Shown here: positions 54,369 through 63,545 of the stretch, in pieces | How the letters are laid out: every line of letters begins with the position of its first letter | Position numbering within the stretch: position 1 is the first letter of the stretch | Assembly (NCBI RefSeq): GCF_900156745.1 | Contig: NZ_LT707065.1 | Location: forward strand, 1,984,001-2,048,000 | Direction of reading: 5' to 3' | Origin: Achromobacter sp. MFA1 R4 | GTDB lineage: Bacteria > Pseudomonadota > Gammaproteobacteria > Burkholderiales > Burkholderiaceae_B | DNA length: 64,000 nucleotides | The notes under the pieces: model-generated | What the model saw: only the letters and a program-made list of their open reading frames with translations | Databases searched by the model: none | What the model was told of the DNA's origin: nothing | Position numbers and translations under genes: made by a program

Positions 54369-55400
54369 TCAGCGCTCGATTTCCCGCGTCCAGCGCTTGT
54401 TCCAGTCGTCCCGGTTCTGGTTGACGGTGTCCCAGTCGATCACGATGAGGTCGGCAGCGCGCTTGCCGATAGGCAGCGGCACGCGCGGATCGTCCGTGAC
54501 CTTGGCCTTCTTGTTGACCGGGCCGTAGCCGTACGCGGACGCCAGCTTTTCCTGGACCTCGGGCGACACCAGGTATTCGACGAAGGCCTGGGCCTTGGGA
54601 TTGGCGTTGGGCTTGGCGACGGGACACACCGACGACAGCAGCGCATAGGCGCCTTCCTGCGGATACACGAAGCCCACCGGGAAGCCGGTGTCGGCAAAGG
54701 CCTTGACGCGGCCGCTGCCCCAGACCGCGATGGTGGCCTGGCCGCTGGAGAACAGTTCGGTCATCTTGCCGGGCGACGGTTCATAGACCAGCACGTTGGG
54801 GCCGACCTCGTTCTTGAACGTGGCGAAACCCGGGTCGATCTTCTTTTCGCCGCCGCCGCCTTCACGGGCGTATTCCACCAGCGTGTGCAGGCCGTAGGTG
54901 TTGTTCAGGGGCGGAATGACGAGCTGCTTTTTGTACTTGGGGTCCTTCAGGTCCTTCCACGAGGTGGGCGGCGCCCACTTCTTTTCTTCGAAGGCCTTCT
55001 TGTTGTACATGATGCCCGTGGCGACGATGCCGATGGCGACGGCCTTGTCGTCCTTGTAGCGCGCCGTAGTGTAGATGTCGTCGGCGGGCAGGTTCTTGAT
55101 GGGCTCGCAAAAGCCCAGCGCAATGGCCTGGTACATGGGACCGTCGTCGATGATGGCGACGTCGATCTGCTGGTTGCTCTTTTGCGCCTGCAGGCGCGCC
55201 ACCGTGTTGGTGGAATTGCCGGCCACGTAGTCCAGCTCGACGCCATGCTGCTTGGCGAAGGGCGGGAAGATTTCCTTGCGCATGATGTCTTCGAACGAGC
55301 CGCCGTAGCCGGCCACCACCAGTTTCTGCTGCGCCTGTGCATTGGCGCCCAGCCCGACGGCCACCGCCGCCGCTGCGAGCACTGCAAATACCTTGCTCAT
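54369..55400 (-). CDS. Spermidine/opine-type ABC binding protein (PotD-like), locus A
   Basis: 343 residues, Sec signal peptide (cleavage after AQA). Mature chain: KLVVAGYGGSFEDIMRKEIF, the iron/polyamine/opine binding-protein pattern of family 1. First gene of the leftward operon and the one nearest to the operator array facing the GntR regulator. The ligand is probably a small amino-acid conjugate given the oxidases downstream, but this is inference. Confidence 0.92.
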   Translation of the reverse strand: MSKVFAVLAAAAVAVGLGANAQAQQKLVVAGYGGSFEDIMRKEIFPPFAKQHGVELDYVAGNSTNTVARLQAQKSNQQIDVAIIDDGPMYQAIALGFCEPIKNLPADDIYTTARYKDDKAVAIGIVATGIMYNKKAFEEKKWAPPTSWKDLKDPKYKKQLVIPPLNNTYGLHTLVEYAREGGGGEKKIDPGFATFKNEVGPNVLVYEPSPGKMTELFSSGQATIAVWGSGRVKAFADTGFPVGFVYPQEGAYALLSSVCPVAKPNANPKAQAFVEYLVSPEVQEKLASAYGYGPVNKKAKVTDDPRVPLPIGKRAADLIVIDWDTVNQNRDDWNKRWTREIER

Positions 55401-55462
55401 GAGAACCCCCGAATATTGGAAGAGAACTGCAAGAACTACCTGATTTGTTGCCCGGCAACCTC

Positions 55463-55553
55463 ATGTCCGCCGTACAATTTGTCCGTACATGAATGTCCGG
55501 ACAAATAATGGATCCAGCGAGACTGCCTTGTCAATCGGTTATTGTCCGGACAA
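55463..55553. promoter_or_regulatory. Operator array: TGTCCGGACA palindromes between gntR-like gene and locus A
   Basis: Four related sites: TTGTCCGGACAA (55542-55553, perfect), ATGTCCGGACAA (55493-55504), TTGTCCGTACAT (55479-55490) and a looser ATGTCCGCCGTACAA (55463-55477). They fill the 184-bp divergent gap between the binding-protein start (55400) and the GntR start (55585). Spacing between the two best sites is 49 bp. Very probably the binding sites of the adjacent regulator. Confidence 0.75.
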
Positions 55554-55584
55554 ACCCTATAAAACCAATCTAGGAGCCAACCTC

Positions 55585-56388
55585 ATGACCCGATCCTCCG
55601 AGCGCGCCGCCAGCCCAGGCGGGGAGCGGGAAGCGCGCGGCCGGCCCGGCGCGGCGCGCCCTGCAGCCGACGCGGGCGGCCCGCGCTACAAGAGCATTTA
55701 TCAGACGCTTTCCCAGGACATCAGCGCCGGGCGCTATCCCGTCATGACCCTGCTTCCCACCGAGCACGAGCTGTGCGAACAGTTCGGCGCCAGCCGCCAC
55801 ACCATCCGCGAAGCCATCCGCATGCTGACGGTGGCGGGCGTGGTGTCGCGCCGCCCCGGCGTGGGCACGCGCGTGGAAACGGCGCGCGCGACCACGCGTT
55901 TCACGCAGCGCATCTCGCAGTTTCCCGACCTGCTGCAGTACGCGCGCAATGCGGCGCTGCTGGTGCAGGACGTGCGCACCGTCAAGCTCACCAAGCGGCT
56001 CGCGGAAACGCTGGGCTGCGAGGCCGGCCAGCCCTGGCTGCACATCAACTCCATCAAGACCCTCGACGATCCCGACACGGCCGCGGCCTGCACGCTGATC
56101 TATGCGGATCCGGCGCATTCGGACGTGCGGGTGGAAGTGAAGTCGCGGATATCGCTGTTGCGGCTGATCGAAGACCATTTCGGCGACCGCATCACGGAGG
56201 TGAACCAGGAGTTCTCGGCCACGCCCATCGGTGCGGCCATGGCAAGGCAACTCCAGGTCGACGCCGGCACCGCGGGCTTTGTCATCACGCGCCGGTACTA
56301 CGGCGACGGCGGCGTGCTGCTGCTTGCCACCATCACCACGTTCCCGCACGACAAGATGAAGTACTCGATGACGCTCAACGTGAGTTGA
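55585..56388 (+). CDS. GntR-family regulator with UTRA-type effector domain
   Basis: 267 residues. The winged helix-turn-helix is at about 30-100 (YKSIYQTLSQDISAGRYPV, LLPTEHELCEQFGASRHTIR, VVSRRPGVGTRV); the C-terminal UTRA domain senses a small molecule. HutC-type members are usually repressors released by a substrate or intermediate. It faces locus A across an array of palindromes, so it most likely controls the importer-oxidase operon and itself. The ATG at 55585 has an AGGAG site; the ATG at 55489 overlaps an operator. Confidence 0.92.
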   Translation: MTRSSERAASPGGEREARGRPGAARPAADAGGPRYKSIYQTLSQDISAGRYPVMTLLPTEHELCEQFGASRHTIREAIRMLTVAGVVSRRPGVGTRVETARATTRFTQRISQFPDLLQYARNAALLVQDVRTVKLTKRLAETLGCEAGQPWLHINSIKTLDDPDTAAACTLIYADPAHSDVRVEVKSRISLLRLIEDHFGDRITEVNQEFSATPIGAAMARQLQVDAGTAGFVITRRYYGDGGVLLLATITTFPHDKMKYSMTLNVS

Positions 56389-56424
56389 TGCGCGCGACGG
56401 CCCGCGCGGGGAGCGTCGCGGCCG

Positions 56425-57258
56425 CTATCTGAGCGGCAGGCAGATGCGGGTCTGCAGCTGGGCGGGCGGCGTAGTGCGCGGGTCGTTCAGGTATTGCTCG
56501 AACATGGGGAAATCGGCGGGGGCCTGGCCGCTGGCGGGCAGCCATTCGGAGAAGAGCCAGTCGTAGGGCTTTTTCATCTCGTTGTAGGGGCCGGTGTAGG
56601 TGAGGATGGCGCAGCGGCCGGCGGGGATTTCGAAGCGTTCGAGCTCCTGGCCGAGGTCGGCGTCGGGCGCGACGGGCATGCCGGCGAGGGACCGCAGCTG
56701 GCTTTCCGGGACCTGCTCGGGATCGTCGAAATAGATGCCGAAACCGGTGGTGTCGGGTGTGGCGATGCCTCGGCCGATGGCGAGCATGAAGGCTCTTGAG
56801 AAGACGGGGCCGATGTCCTGGTAGCTGCCGCGATGCGTCAGGACGGCGAGGGTGGCGCCGGGGAAGTTTTCGATGACAACAGGGTACATGGCTGACTCCT
56901 TGGTGGTGGAAGGTTGGGAGCGGGCGGCGCGATACCGGCCTGGCGAGATGCCGAACACTGCGCCGAAAGCCCGGTTGAACGCGGCATCGGATTCATAGCC
57001 GGCGCGTTGCGCAACGTCCCGTAGTGCCGTCTGCGTGCCGGCCAGGGCCACGGCCGCGCGATGCATGCGGATGCGCTGGACGGTGGCGTTGACCGTTTCT
57101 CCCATCATGGCGCGGTAGACGCGATGGAAGTGGTACGGCGACAGGCAGGCCAGGTCGGCGAGCCGGTGCAGGTCGGGATCGGCGTCGGGGTTGGCGGCGA
57201 GCCAGCGCAGGACCGGGTCCAGGCGTTGGGCGTAGAGGGATCGCGTTGCGGGCTTCAT
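56425..57258 (-). CDS. AraC-type regulator with GyrI-like ligand-binding domain
   Basis: 277 residues. An AraC helix-turn-helix at about 10-110 (LADLACLSPYHFHRVYRAMMGE, then AQRAGYESDAAFNRAF) is joined to a GyrI/Rob-type C-terminal domain (GSYQDIGPVFSRAF, ILTYTGPYNEMKKPYDWLFSEWLP). Proteins of this build (Rob, SoxS-related) answer toxic or cationic compounds. Stands alone, convergent with the GntR gene. Confidence 0.9.
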   Translation of the reverse strand: MKPATRSLYAQRLDPVLRWLAANPDADPDLHRLADLACLSPYHFHRVYRAMMGETVNATVQRIRMHRAAVALAGTQTALRDVAQRAGYESDAAFNRAFGAVFGISPGRYRAARSQPSTTKESAMYPVVIENFPGATLAVLTHRGSYQDIGPVFSRAFMLAIGRGIATPDTTGFGIYFDDPEQVPESQLRSLAGMPVAPDADLGQELERFEIPAGRCAILTYTGPYNEMKKPYDWLFSEWLPASGQAPADFPMFEQYLNDPRTTPPAQLQTRICLPLR

Positions 57259-57363
57259 GCTTGCTCCTTGGAGGGCAATGTAGCTTTTGTTCGTTTGCAG
57301 ATTTTGCGGTTTTTGTTGGGTGGGTGGGGTTTTTCCTTGCTTGGGGGATTGGGTTCTTTAGGC

Positions 57364-57529
57364 GCACGGCGCGGCGGCGGCCTCGGGGCGCGGGGCTACG
57401 ATTGCGGTCCGGAGCCTTCGCTCCGGACTGCCCCGTCGTCATCGTCGTTGGCGCCCTTCGGCGCCTGCCTTCCGATTCCCTCGGGCGCATCTACACGCCC
57501 CGCGCCCCGAGGCCGCCGCCACGCCGTGC
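57364..57529. repeat. Large hairpin-forming element: 33-bp inverted repeat with nested hairpins
   Basis: Arms 57364-57396 and 57497-57529 match at 32 of 33 positions. The 100-nt loop has two further hairpins: GTCCGGAG/CTCCGGAC (57407-57428) and GGCGCC/GGCGCC (57450-57465). The surrounding gap (57259-57705, 447 bp) has no convincing gene; its rightward open frames have codon patterns of structured GC-rich DNA. It could be a dispersed repeat, a structural RNA, or a bidirectional transcription barrier. Confidence 0.8.
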
Positions 57530-57705
57530 TCTGGTGGTCCGGGTTTCTGCATTGCTGGGGGGGGCGGGGTGCTTGGCGTTTTTGCAGGCGGTGGGGGAAG
57601 GGGGAAGGTCTTGCGGGGGCCGCTTCACGGCGGCCGCGCGGGCGGCCTGGTGAAGCTTACGCGGTGTCTTGCGTCTGGCGATGACGCTTCGCGCTTGCGG
57701 GGGTG

Positions 57706-58641
57706 TCAGTAGCCGCGTTGCGCGTCGTAGATGTTGGGGAGGGGTTCTCCGCGCTCATTGGCGGCGATCAGCAGGGCGGTGTGACGCGCGCGTTCCTTGC
57801 GGTCGGGGATCGCGGCGCAGTGGGGGGTGATGGTGATGCGGGGGTGCGTCCACAGCGGGAAGTCTTTGGGCAGCGGTTCTTGCTCGAAGACGTCCAGGAC
57901 GGCCTGGTCCAGGTGGCCGCTGTCCAGCGCGTCCAGGATGTCCTGCGTGACCATGTGCGAACCGCGGCCGGCGTTGATGAGGCTGGCGCCCTTGGGCAGT
58001 TGGGACAGCGTGGCGCGGTTGAGGATGCCGCGGGTGGCGTCCGTGGCGGGGAGCAGGCAGACCAGGAGGTCGGTGTTGGCGAGAAAGTCCCCGAACTGTT
58101 CCTGGCCCGCGTACGACGGCATGCCCGGCAGCGTGCTGGCGCCGCGGGACCAGCCGCTCACGGGAAAGCCCACGCGCGACAGCAGTTGGGCTGATGCGAC
58201 GCCCAGGTGGCCCAGGCCCATGATGCCGACGCGCACGTCGGCGGCAACGCGCAGGGAGTCGAAGGTTTCCCAGTGGCTGCGCGACTGGTTGTGGACGATG
58301 GTCTTGACGTTGCGCGTGATCATGAGGGCGCTGGTCAGCACGAACTCCGCCATTTCCGTCTGCGTGCGGGCGGTGACCATGCGCGCGATGGGCAGGTGCC
58401 GGGGCAGCGCGGGGTCGGCGAGGATGTGGTCAACGCCGGCGCCGGCGCTGATGATGAGCTTGAGGTTCTGGAAGGTGGCCAGGCGGCCTGCGTCGGGCGC
58501 CCAGACGAGGGCGTAGTCGATGCTGGCGGGGTCGGTGTCTTCGTGCCAGCCCACGACCTCCAGTTCCGGCGCAAAGGCGCGGAACTGCGCGCGCCATTCG
58601 TCGATCGCGTGGGGGCCGCCGGAGTTGATGATGAGCCGCAT
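57706..58641 (-). CDS. D-2-hydroxyacid dehydrogenase (glyoxylate/hydroxypyruvate reductase A-like)
   Basis: 311 residues. NAD(P) motif GIMGLGHLGVASAQLL, RGSHMV with the substrate Arg, Glu in DVFEQEPLP and the catalytic His in ITPHCAA. GhrA-type enzymes reduce glyoxylate or hydroxypyruvate. As the last gene of locus B it may reduce the 2-oxoacid released by the oxidase complex. Start at 58641 (MRLIINSGG) matches relatives; an upstream ATG at 58713 does not. Confidence 0.9.
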   Translation of the reverse strand: MRLIINSGGPHAIDEWRAQFRAFAPELEVVGWHEDTDPASIDYALVWAPDAGRLATFQNLKLIISAGAGVDHILADPALPRHLPIARMVTARTQTEMAEFVLTSALMITRNVKTIVHNQSRSHWETFDSLRVAADVRVGIMGLGHLGVASAQLLSRVGFPVSGWSRGASTLPGMPSYAGQEQFGDFLANTDLLVCLLPATDATRGILNRATLSQLPKGASLINAGRGSHMVTQDILDALDSGHLDQAVLDVFEQEPLPKDFPLWTHPRITITPHCAAIPDRKERARHTALLIAANERGEPLPNIYDAQRGY

Positions 58642-58735
58642 GCGGGTCCTTGCAGGGGTACGGGCGCGTTCGCCCTGGCAGTGACGCGGGCGGCGCGCCT
58701 GCGGGTTGTCCACAGGTGCGCCGCCCGCAATGTCG

Positions 58736-59806
58736 TCAACGTTCGACCGTGCGGTTCCAGCGGGCGTTGAAGGCCGGCCGGGCCGCGTTGATCTGGTCCC
58801 AATCCAGGATCTTGGCGTTCGCCATGTAGCCTTGGAAACGCTTGAGGGCGTCGGCGTTGTTGGCGGGCGCCTGGACGTTCTTGTTGGACGGGAAGTGTCC
58901 GCCCATTTCCAGGGCCTTGGCCTGGGCCTTGGCGGACAGCAGGTACAGCGCGAGTTTCTGCGCCAGCTCCGGCTCGCTGTTCTTGGCGATGACGCATTCG
59001 CCGACCATCAGGATGACGGAGCCTTCCTTGGGCTGGGCGTATTCCACCGGGATGTCGCGCTTCTTGAGGCGCGCGATGGCGGTGGGCGTGAGCGGGAAGA
59101 TCGCGGCTTCGTCGGACTGGATCATTTCCGCGAGCTTGGCCGAGTTGGGAATGTATTCCAGCACGTTGGGGCCGATGGTGGAGGGCCACTTCTTGAAGCC
59201 GGGATCGTAGTTCTGGTCGTTGCCGCCTTCGATGCGGTTGAACATCAGGAAGCCGTGCAGGCCGAAGGTGCTGCCCGACGCGGACTGGAACACGACCTTG
59301 CCCTTGTACTTGGGGTCCGCCAGGTCCAGCCACGAGATGGGCGGCGCCCAGCCGTTCTTCTGGAAGAGGCGCGTGTTGTAGCCCAGGCCGGTCATGCCGA
59401 TGTCGATGCCGGCGGCCATGCGGTCTTTCATCAGGGCGGTGGGGTACAGCTCTTTGAGGACGGGGTCGTCATTGAGCTGCGCGCACAGGCCCATGGAGAT
59501 CGCGCGGGCCATGATGCCGTCGTCCAGGAACATGACGTGCATCTGCGGGTTGTCCTTGTAGGCCTGCGCCTTGGCCAGCACGTCGGTCGAGGTGCCGGGC
59601 ACCACGACGATCTTCACGTTGTTGGCTTTTTCGAAGTCCGGGAACACGTGCTGCGTGAAGGCGCGTTCCATGTCGCCGCCGTTCATGCCAACGTACAGCG
59701 TCTTCTGTTGCGCCATGGCCCCGGCAGACAGCAATGCCAGCACCGCCGCGCCCAACAGCCGCTTCCCCTTGGTCAGGCGCAGCGCGCCCTGTTTCTTGTG
59801 CATCAT
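58736..59806 (-). CDS. Spermidine/opine-type ABC binding protein (PotD-like), locus B
   Basis: 356 residues with a basic leader and Sec signal (cleavage after AMA). The mature chain TLYVGMNGGDMERAFTQHVF has the PotD-like pattern and is a paralogue of the locus-A protein but clearly diverged. Here the binding-protein gene follows the oxidase genes instead of leading. Overlaps the FAD gene by 4 bp. Confidence 0.92.
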   Translation of the reverse strand: MMHKKQGALRLTKGKRLLGAAVLALLSAGAMAQQKTLYVGMNGGDMERAFTQHVFPDFEKANNVKIVVVPGTSTDVLAKAQAYKDNPQMHVMFLDDGIMARAISMGLCAQLNDDPVLKELYPTALMKDRMAAGIDIGMTGLGYNTRLFQKNGWAPPISWLDLADPKYKGKVVFQSASGSTFGLHGFLMFNRIEGGNDQNYDPGFKKWPSTIGPNVLEYIPNSAKLAEMIQSDEAAIFPLTPTAIARLKKRDIPVEYAQPKEGSVILMVGECVIAKNSEPELAQKLALYLLSAKAQAKALEMGGHFPSNKNVQAPANNADALKRFQGYMANAKILDWDQINAARPAFNARWNRTVER

Positions 59807-60975
59807 GGTGACTCCAGCGTTTGCTCACGAACACTCTCAGGCCGGGCCGCGGCGCCGTGAGCGGCGGACGCGTACCGTTCAATGCGGAAGGCATCGATAG
59901 GAATGGAGGATCGGCCGTGCACGACCAGCTCGGACAGCACTTCGCCCACGGCGGGGCCGATCTGAAAGCCCGCGCCGGACAGGCCGAAGGCATGGAAGAG
60001 GCCCGGCACGGTGGCGCTCGGGCCCAGTACGGGATTGTGGTCGGGCATGTTGCCTTCGACGCCGGTCCAGAAGCGGATGACCTGGGCGCCGCGCAGCGCC
60101 GGCAGCAGCTTGGCGGCGTTGGCCATCAGCGCGCCCAGGTTGGCGCGCCCCGGGCGGGCGTAGTCGGGGCCCACCGAGACCCCGCGCCCGCCGCCGATGA
60201 CGCAGTTGCCGCGCGCGACCTGGCGCGCGTAGATGCCGCCGCCCTGCATGCCCAGGCTCACGTCCATGAATACCGGCAGGGGCTCGGTCACCATCATCAA
60301 GGGGTGGATGGCGGTCTCGGGGACGGCCTCGCCAAAGCCTTCGGCAAAGCGGCCGGCCCAGGCCCCCGCGCAATTGAGCAGGAAGCGCGAGCGCACTTCG
60401 AGCGCGTCGCCGGCCCGCACGATGAAGCGCGAACCGTCGTGCACGGCAGAGGTGACGCGCACGCCTTCGCGCACGTCGGCGCCCAGCGCGCGGGCCGCGC
60501 GCGCGAAGGCCGGCGATACGAGGCGCGGATTGGCGTGGCCGTCTTCGGGACAGAATGATCCGCCCACCACGTCCTGCCCCAGCCAGCCGAAGCGCCGCGC
60601 CAGCGCGCGGCGGTCCAGGAGTTCAAGGTCCATCCCGAAGCCGCGCGTGCTGTCGCGATACGCGTGCAGCAGCGCCAGGTCCGATTCGGAGCAGGCCAGC
60701 TTGAGGTGGCCGGAGCGCACGTACTCGCCGTCGCTGCCGATCAGTTCGGGCAGCTTGCCCCACAATTCGTGGGCGCGCCGCGCCAGCGGCATCTGTTCCA
60801 GTCCGCGGCCCTGGCGGCGCACGCCGCCGTAGTTCACGCCGCTGGCCTTGGCGCCGCACAGCGCGGCCTCCAGCAGCACCACGGGCACGCCCTGGCGCCG
60901 CAGGAAGAGCGCGGCACTGCCGCCGACGATGCCGCCGCCGATGATGGTCACTTCGGTATCGATGCGCTGCATCAT
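59803..60975 (-). CDS. FAD-dependent oxidoreductase (opine oxidase B-like), locus B
   Basis: 390 residues. FAD motif IIGGGIVGGSAALFLRRQG, then SGVNYGGVRRQGRGLEQMPL and GVEGNMPDHNPVLGPS near the end, aligned in order with the locus-A proteins. It would remove hydride from a secondary amine. Its start overlaps the next FAD/iron-sulfur gene by 4 bp. The frame can be read further upstream, but that would run into the neighbouring gene. Confidence 0.91.
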   Translation of the reverse strand: MMQRIDTEVTIIGGGIVGGSAALFLRRQGVPVVLLEAALCGAKASGVNYGGVRRQGRGLEQMPLARRAHELWGKLPELIGSDGEYVRSGHLKLACSESDLALLHAYRDSTRGFGMDLELLDRRALARRFGWLGQDVVGGSFCPEDGHANPRLVSPAFARAARALGADVREGVRVTSAVHDGSRFIVRAGDALEVRSRFLLNCAGAWAGRFAEGFGEAVPETAIHPLMMVTEPLPVFMDVSLGMQGGGIYARQVARGNCVIGGGRGVSVGPDYARPGRANLGALMANAAKLLPALRGAQVIRFWTGVEGNMPDHNPVLGPSATVPGLFHAFGLSGAGFQIGPAVGEVLSELVVHGRSSIPIDAFRIERYASAAHGAAARPESVREQTLESP

Positions 60976-62357
60976 GCCGCCTTCTTCCCGGGTCGTTCCA
61001 GGCACACCACGCTGACGGGGATGGGCTTGACCGGCGGCTGGTTGCGCAGGCGGCCGACCGCCTGCGGCGCGCAGCCCGCGGCATGCGCCAGGACCTCGGC
61101 CCCCGCGACGCCGCACATGCGGCCCTGGCAACGGCCCATGCCCACGCGCGTCAGCGCCTTCAGGCGGTTCACTTCGCGCACGCCGTTCTCCCGCACGGCT
61201 TGGCGGATGGTGCCGGCGGTGACTTCCTCGCAACGGCAGACGACCGTGTCGTCGGCGATGGCCGCGGCCCAGTCCTGCGGAAACGGGAAGGCGCGTTCCA
61301 GCGCGTCGCGCACGCGGCCGTTCGCCGCAAGGCGGGCTTCCAGCGCCCGCGCGCGCCGCGTGTCGTGCGGATGCCCCGTGTCTTCCAGCAGCGCAAGGGC
61401 CGCGCGTTCGCCCGCGAGTTCGGCCGCGTCGGCGCCGCCGATGGCCGCGCCGTCTCCGGCCACATAGACGCCGGCCACGCTGCTGCGGCCGGCGGCGTCG
61501 CGGCGCGGCACCCAGTTGCGGTCGCGCTCGTCGTAGGCGAATTCGCAGCCGACCAGACTGGCGAGCTGCGTTTCGGATCGCAGCGACAGGCCGAAGCCGA
61601 CCGCGTCGCATTCCACCGTGTGCGTGCGACCGCCCTGGCGATACGCAAGGCCCGAAACGCGGTCCTTGCCTGTCACCGCGACGGGGCGCACGCCGCTGCG
61701 CAGGGGCACGCCGTGCGCGCGCAGCCATGCCATGTAGTAGAGGCCCTTGGCCAGCAGCGCGGGCGCGCGCAGCATGCCCGGCAACGCAGCCGCGCGGTCG
61801 GCAAGGCGCGACGTGTCCAGCACCGCCGCGACCTTCGCGCCTGCCTTGGCGTACTGGTACGCCACCAGGTAAAGCAGCGGCCCGGTGCCCATGAACGCGA
61901 CGCGCTCGCCGATGGCGCAGCCCTGGTGCTTGAGCGCGACCTGCGATCCGCCCAGCGTGTAGACGCCCGGCGTCAGCCAGCCGGGAAACGGCAGCACGCG
62001 GTCCGTGGCGCCGGTGGCAAGAATCAGGTGGGTGTAGGGCACCGAGGTGCTGACCCCATCGCGCAGCACGTCCAGCGTCTTGCCTTCGGCGTTCCACACC
62101 AGGCACCCGGGGCGGCATTCCACCTGGGCCTGCAGCGCGTCCATGACCCGGTGCACGGCGTCGGCCTTGCGGTGCTCGAAACCGTAGAGCGCGGATTTGG
62201 GCCGCTTGAAGCCTGGCGGCGGATGCCGGTAGATCTGGCCGCCGGGCCGCAGCCCTTCGTCCAGGATGACGGGGCGCAGGCCCTGCGCGGCCAGCGTCTG
62301 GGCCGCGCGGATGCCGGCCGGGCCGGCGCCGACGATCACAGGCATCACGATGCTCAT
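60972..62357 (-). CDS. Opine-oxidase/HcnB-like FAD-NAD(P) subunit with BFD-type [2Fe-2S] domain, locus B
   Basis: 461 residues. FAD motif IVGAGPAGIRAAQTLAA with GGQIYRHP; second motif FMGTGPLLYLVAYQY; C-terminal iron-sulfur domain VCRCEEVT and GRCQGRMCG. Same design as the locus-A protein. Its start overlaps the small ferredoxin-like gene by 4 bp. Confidence 0.92.
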   Translation of the reverse strand: MSIVMPVIVGAGPAGIRAAQTLAAQGLRPVILDEGLRPGGQIYRHPPPGFKRPKSALYGFEHRKADAVHRVMDALQAQVECRPGCLVWNAEGKTLDVLRDGVSTSVPYTHLILATGATDRVLPFPGWLTPGVYTLGGSQVALKHQGCAIGERVAFMGTGPLLYLVAYQYAKAGAKVAAVLDTSRLADRAAALPGMLRAPALLAKGLYYMAWLRAHGVPLRSGVRPVAVTGKDRVSGLAYRQGGRTHTVECDAVGFGLSLRSETQLASLVGCEFAYDERDRNWVPRRDAAGRSSVAGVYVAGDGAAIGGADAAELAGERAALALLEDTGHPHDTRRARALEARLAANGRVRDALERAFPFPQDWAAAIADDTVVCRCEEVTAGTIRQAVRENGVREVNRLKALTRVGMGRCQGRMCGVAGAEVLAHAAGCAPQAVGRLRNQPPVKPIPVSVVCLERPGKKAA

Positions 62358-62695
62358 GGCGCGTCGTCCTCGGGCCAGGCCGCGGACGACAGGGCGCCGG
62401 GCGCCGCGGCGGGCGCCACCGCCACGCTTTGCAGCCGCATGCCGGGTTCGATGTAGGTGGAGCAGGCGCGCACGCGCTCGCCGTCCTCGCGCTGCACCCA
62501 GCAGTCCTGGCAGGCGCCCATCATGCAGAAGCCCGCGCGCGGGCCGCCCCCGAATTCCGACACGCGCAGGCGCTCGGCCTGCGTCAGCACGGCGGTCAGC
62601 ACCGTGTCGCCGGCCAGCGCCGTGCAGGCCTGTCCGTCGAAGGTGAACGTCAAGGCGGGGCGGCCGGTTTCGGCCAGGCGTTTCAGGATTTCCAT
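62354..62695 (-). CDS. Small [2Fe-2S] ferredoxin-like subunit (HcnA-like), locus B
   Basis: 113 residues. Iron-sulfur ligands FCMMGACQDC (Cx4Cx2C) and a later Cys in VRACSTY. The start at 62695 (MEILKRLAETGRPAL) lies 37 bp after the permease gene stop. Counterpart of the locus-A protein encoded at 50141-50449. Confidence 0.92.
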   Translation of the reverse strand: MEILKRLAETGRPALTFTFDGQACTALAGDTVLTAVLTQAERLRVSEFGGGPRAGFCMMGACQDCWVQREDGERVRACSTYIEPGMRLQSVAVAPAAAPGALSSAAWPEDDAP

Positions 62696-62732
62696 GTTGC
62701 CCGCGTCTCCTTTACGGCTGTCGGCAGCGACT

Positions 62733-63527
62733 TCATTTCTGTCCCACCAGGACGCGGTCCAGTCCATACACGCGATCCAGCAGCAGCATGGTCACGGCCG
62801 TCAGCGCGATGACCAGCGCGGACACGGCGGCCATCATCGGGTCGATGGATTCCGTGGCGTACATGTACATCCGCACCGGCAGGGTGATCGTGGACGGCGC
62901 GGTGATGAATACCGACATGGTCAGTTCGTCGAAGCTGTTGATGAAGGCCAGCAGCCAGCCGCCCGACACGCCGGGAATGATGAGCGGCAGGGTGACCAGG
63001 AAGAACACCTTGGCGCGGCTGGCGCCCAGCGACAGCGCCGCGTGCTCGATGGACCGGTCAAAGCCGACGAGCGCGCCGATCACCAGACGCATCACGTAAG
63101 GCGTGATGACGACCACGTGGCTGGCCACCAGCCAGGGGAAGCTGCCGGCCATGCCCATCAGCGCGAAGAAGCGCAGCAGCGCCACGCCCAGCACCAGATG
63201 CGGAATCATCAGGGGCGACAGGAACAGGCCGTTCAGCACATCGCGGCCGGGGAAGCGATAGCGCGTGATGGCGATGGCGGCGGGCACCGCCAGGCACACG
63301 GCGATGCTGGCCGACAGGAAGGCGAGCCACAGGCTGTTCTTGAACGCCTGCATGAAGTTGGGATGCTCGAACACCGCGTAGAACCAACGCAGCGAAAAGC
63401 TTGTGGTGGGCATGGTGAGCGTCGATTCGGGCGTGAACGCCACCAGGCACACGATGACCAGCGGCGCCAGCACGAACGCCACCACCAGGAAGTTGAACGC
63501 CAGCGCGAAAGGACCGTTTTTCTGCAT
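62733..63527 (-). CDS. Spermidine/opine-type ABC permease (PotC-like), locus B
   Basis: 264 residues, six membrane helices. FLSPLMIPHLVLGVALLRFF and the coupling loop HAALSLGASRAKVFFLVTLP correspond to the locus-A PotC-like permease. Lies 18 bp downstream of its partner permease. Confidence 0.93.
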   Translation of the reverse strand: MQKNGPFALAFNFLVVAFVLAPLVIVCLVAFTPESTLTMPTTSFSLRWFYAVFEHPNFMQAFKNSLWLAFLSASIAVCLAVPAAIAITRYRFPGRDVLNGLFLSPLMIPHLVLGVALLRFFALMGMAGSFPWLVASHVVVITPYVMRLVIGALVGFDRSIEHAALSLGASRAKVFFLVTLPLIIPGVSGGWLLAFINSFDELTMSVFITAPSTITLPVRMYMYATESIDPMMAAVSALVIALTAVTMLLLDRVYGLDRVLVGQK

Positions 63528-63545
63528 TTCGATTCCTTGCGCGGG

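Noticed and set aside
57246..57653. Rightward open frames in the hairpin-rich gap
   Set aside because: They follow the inverted repeat and show no protein-like pattern or ribosome site.
59803..62118. 771-codon single protein in the locus-B oxidase region
   Set aside because: Upstream part is out-of-frame shadow of the FAD/iron-sulfur gene; the real FAD protein starts at 60975 with a GxGxxG motif.
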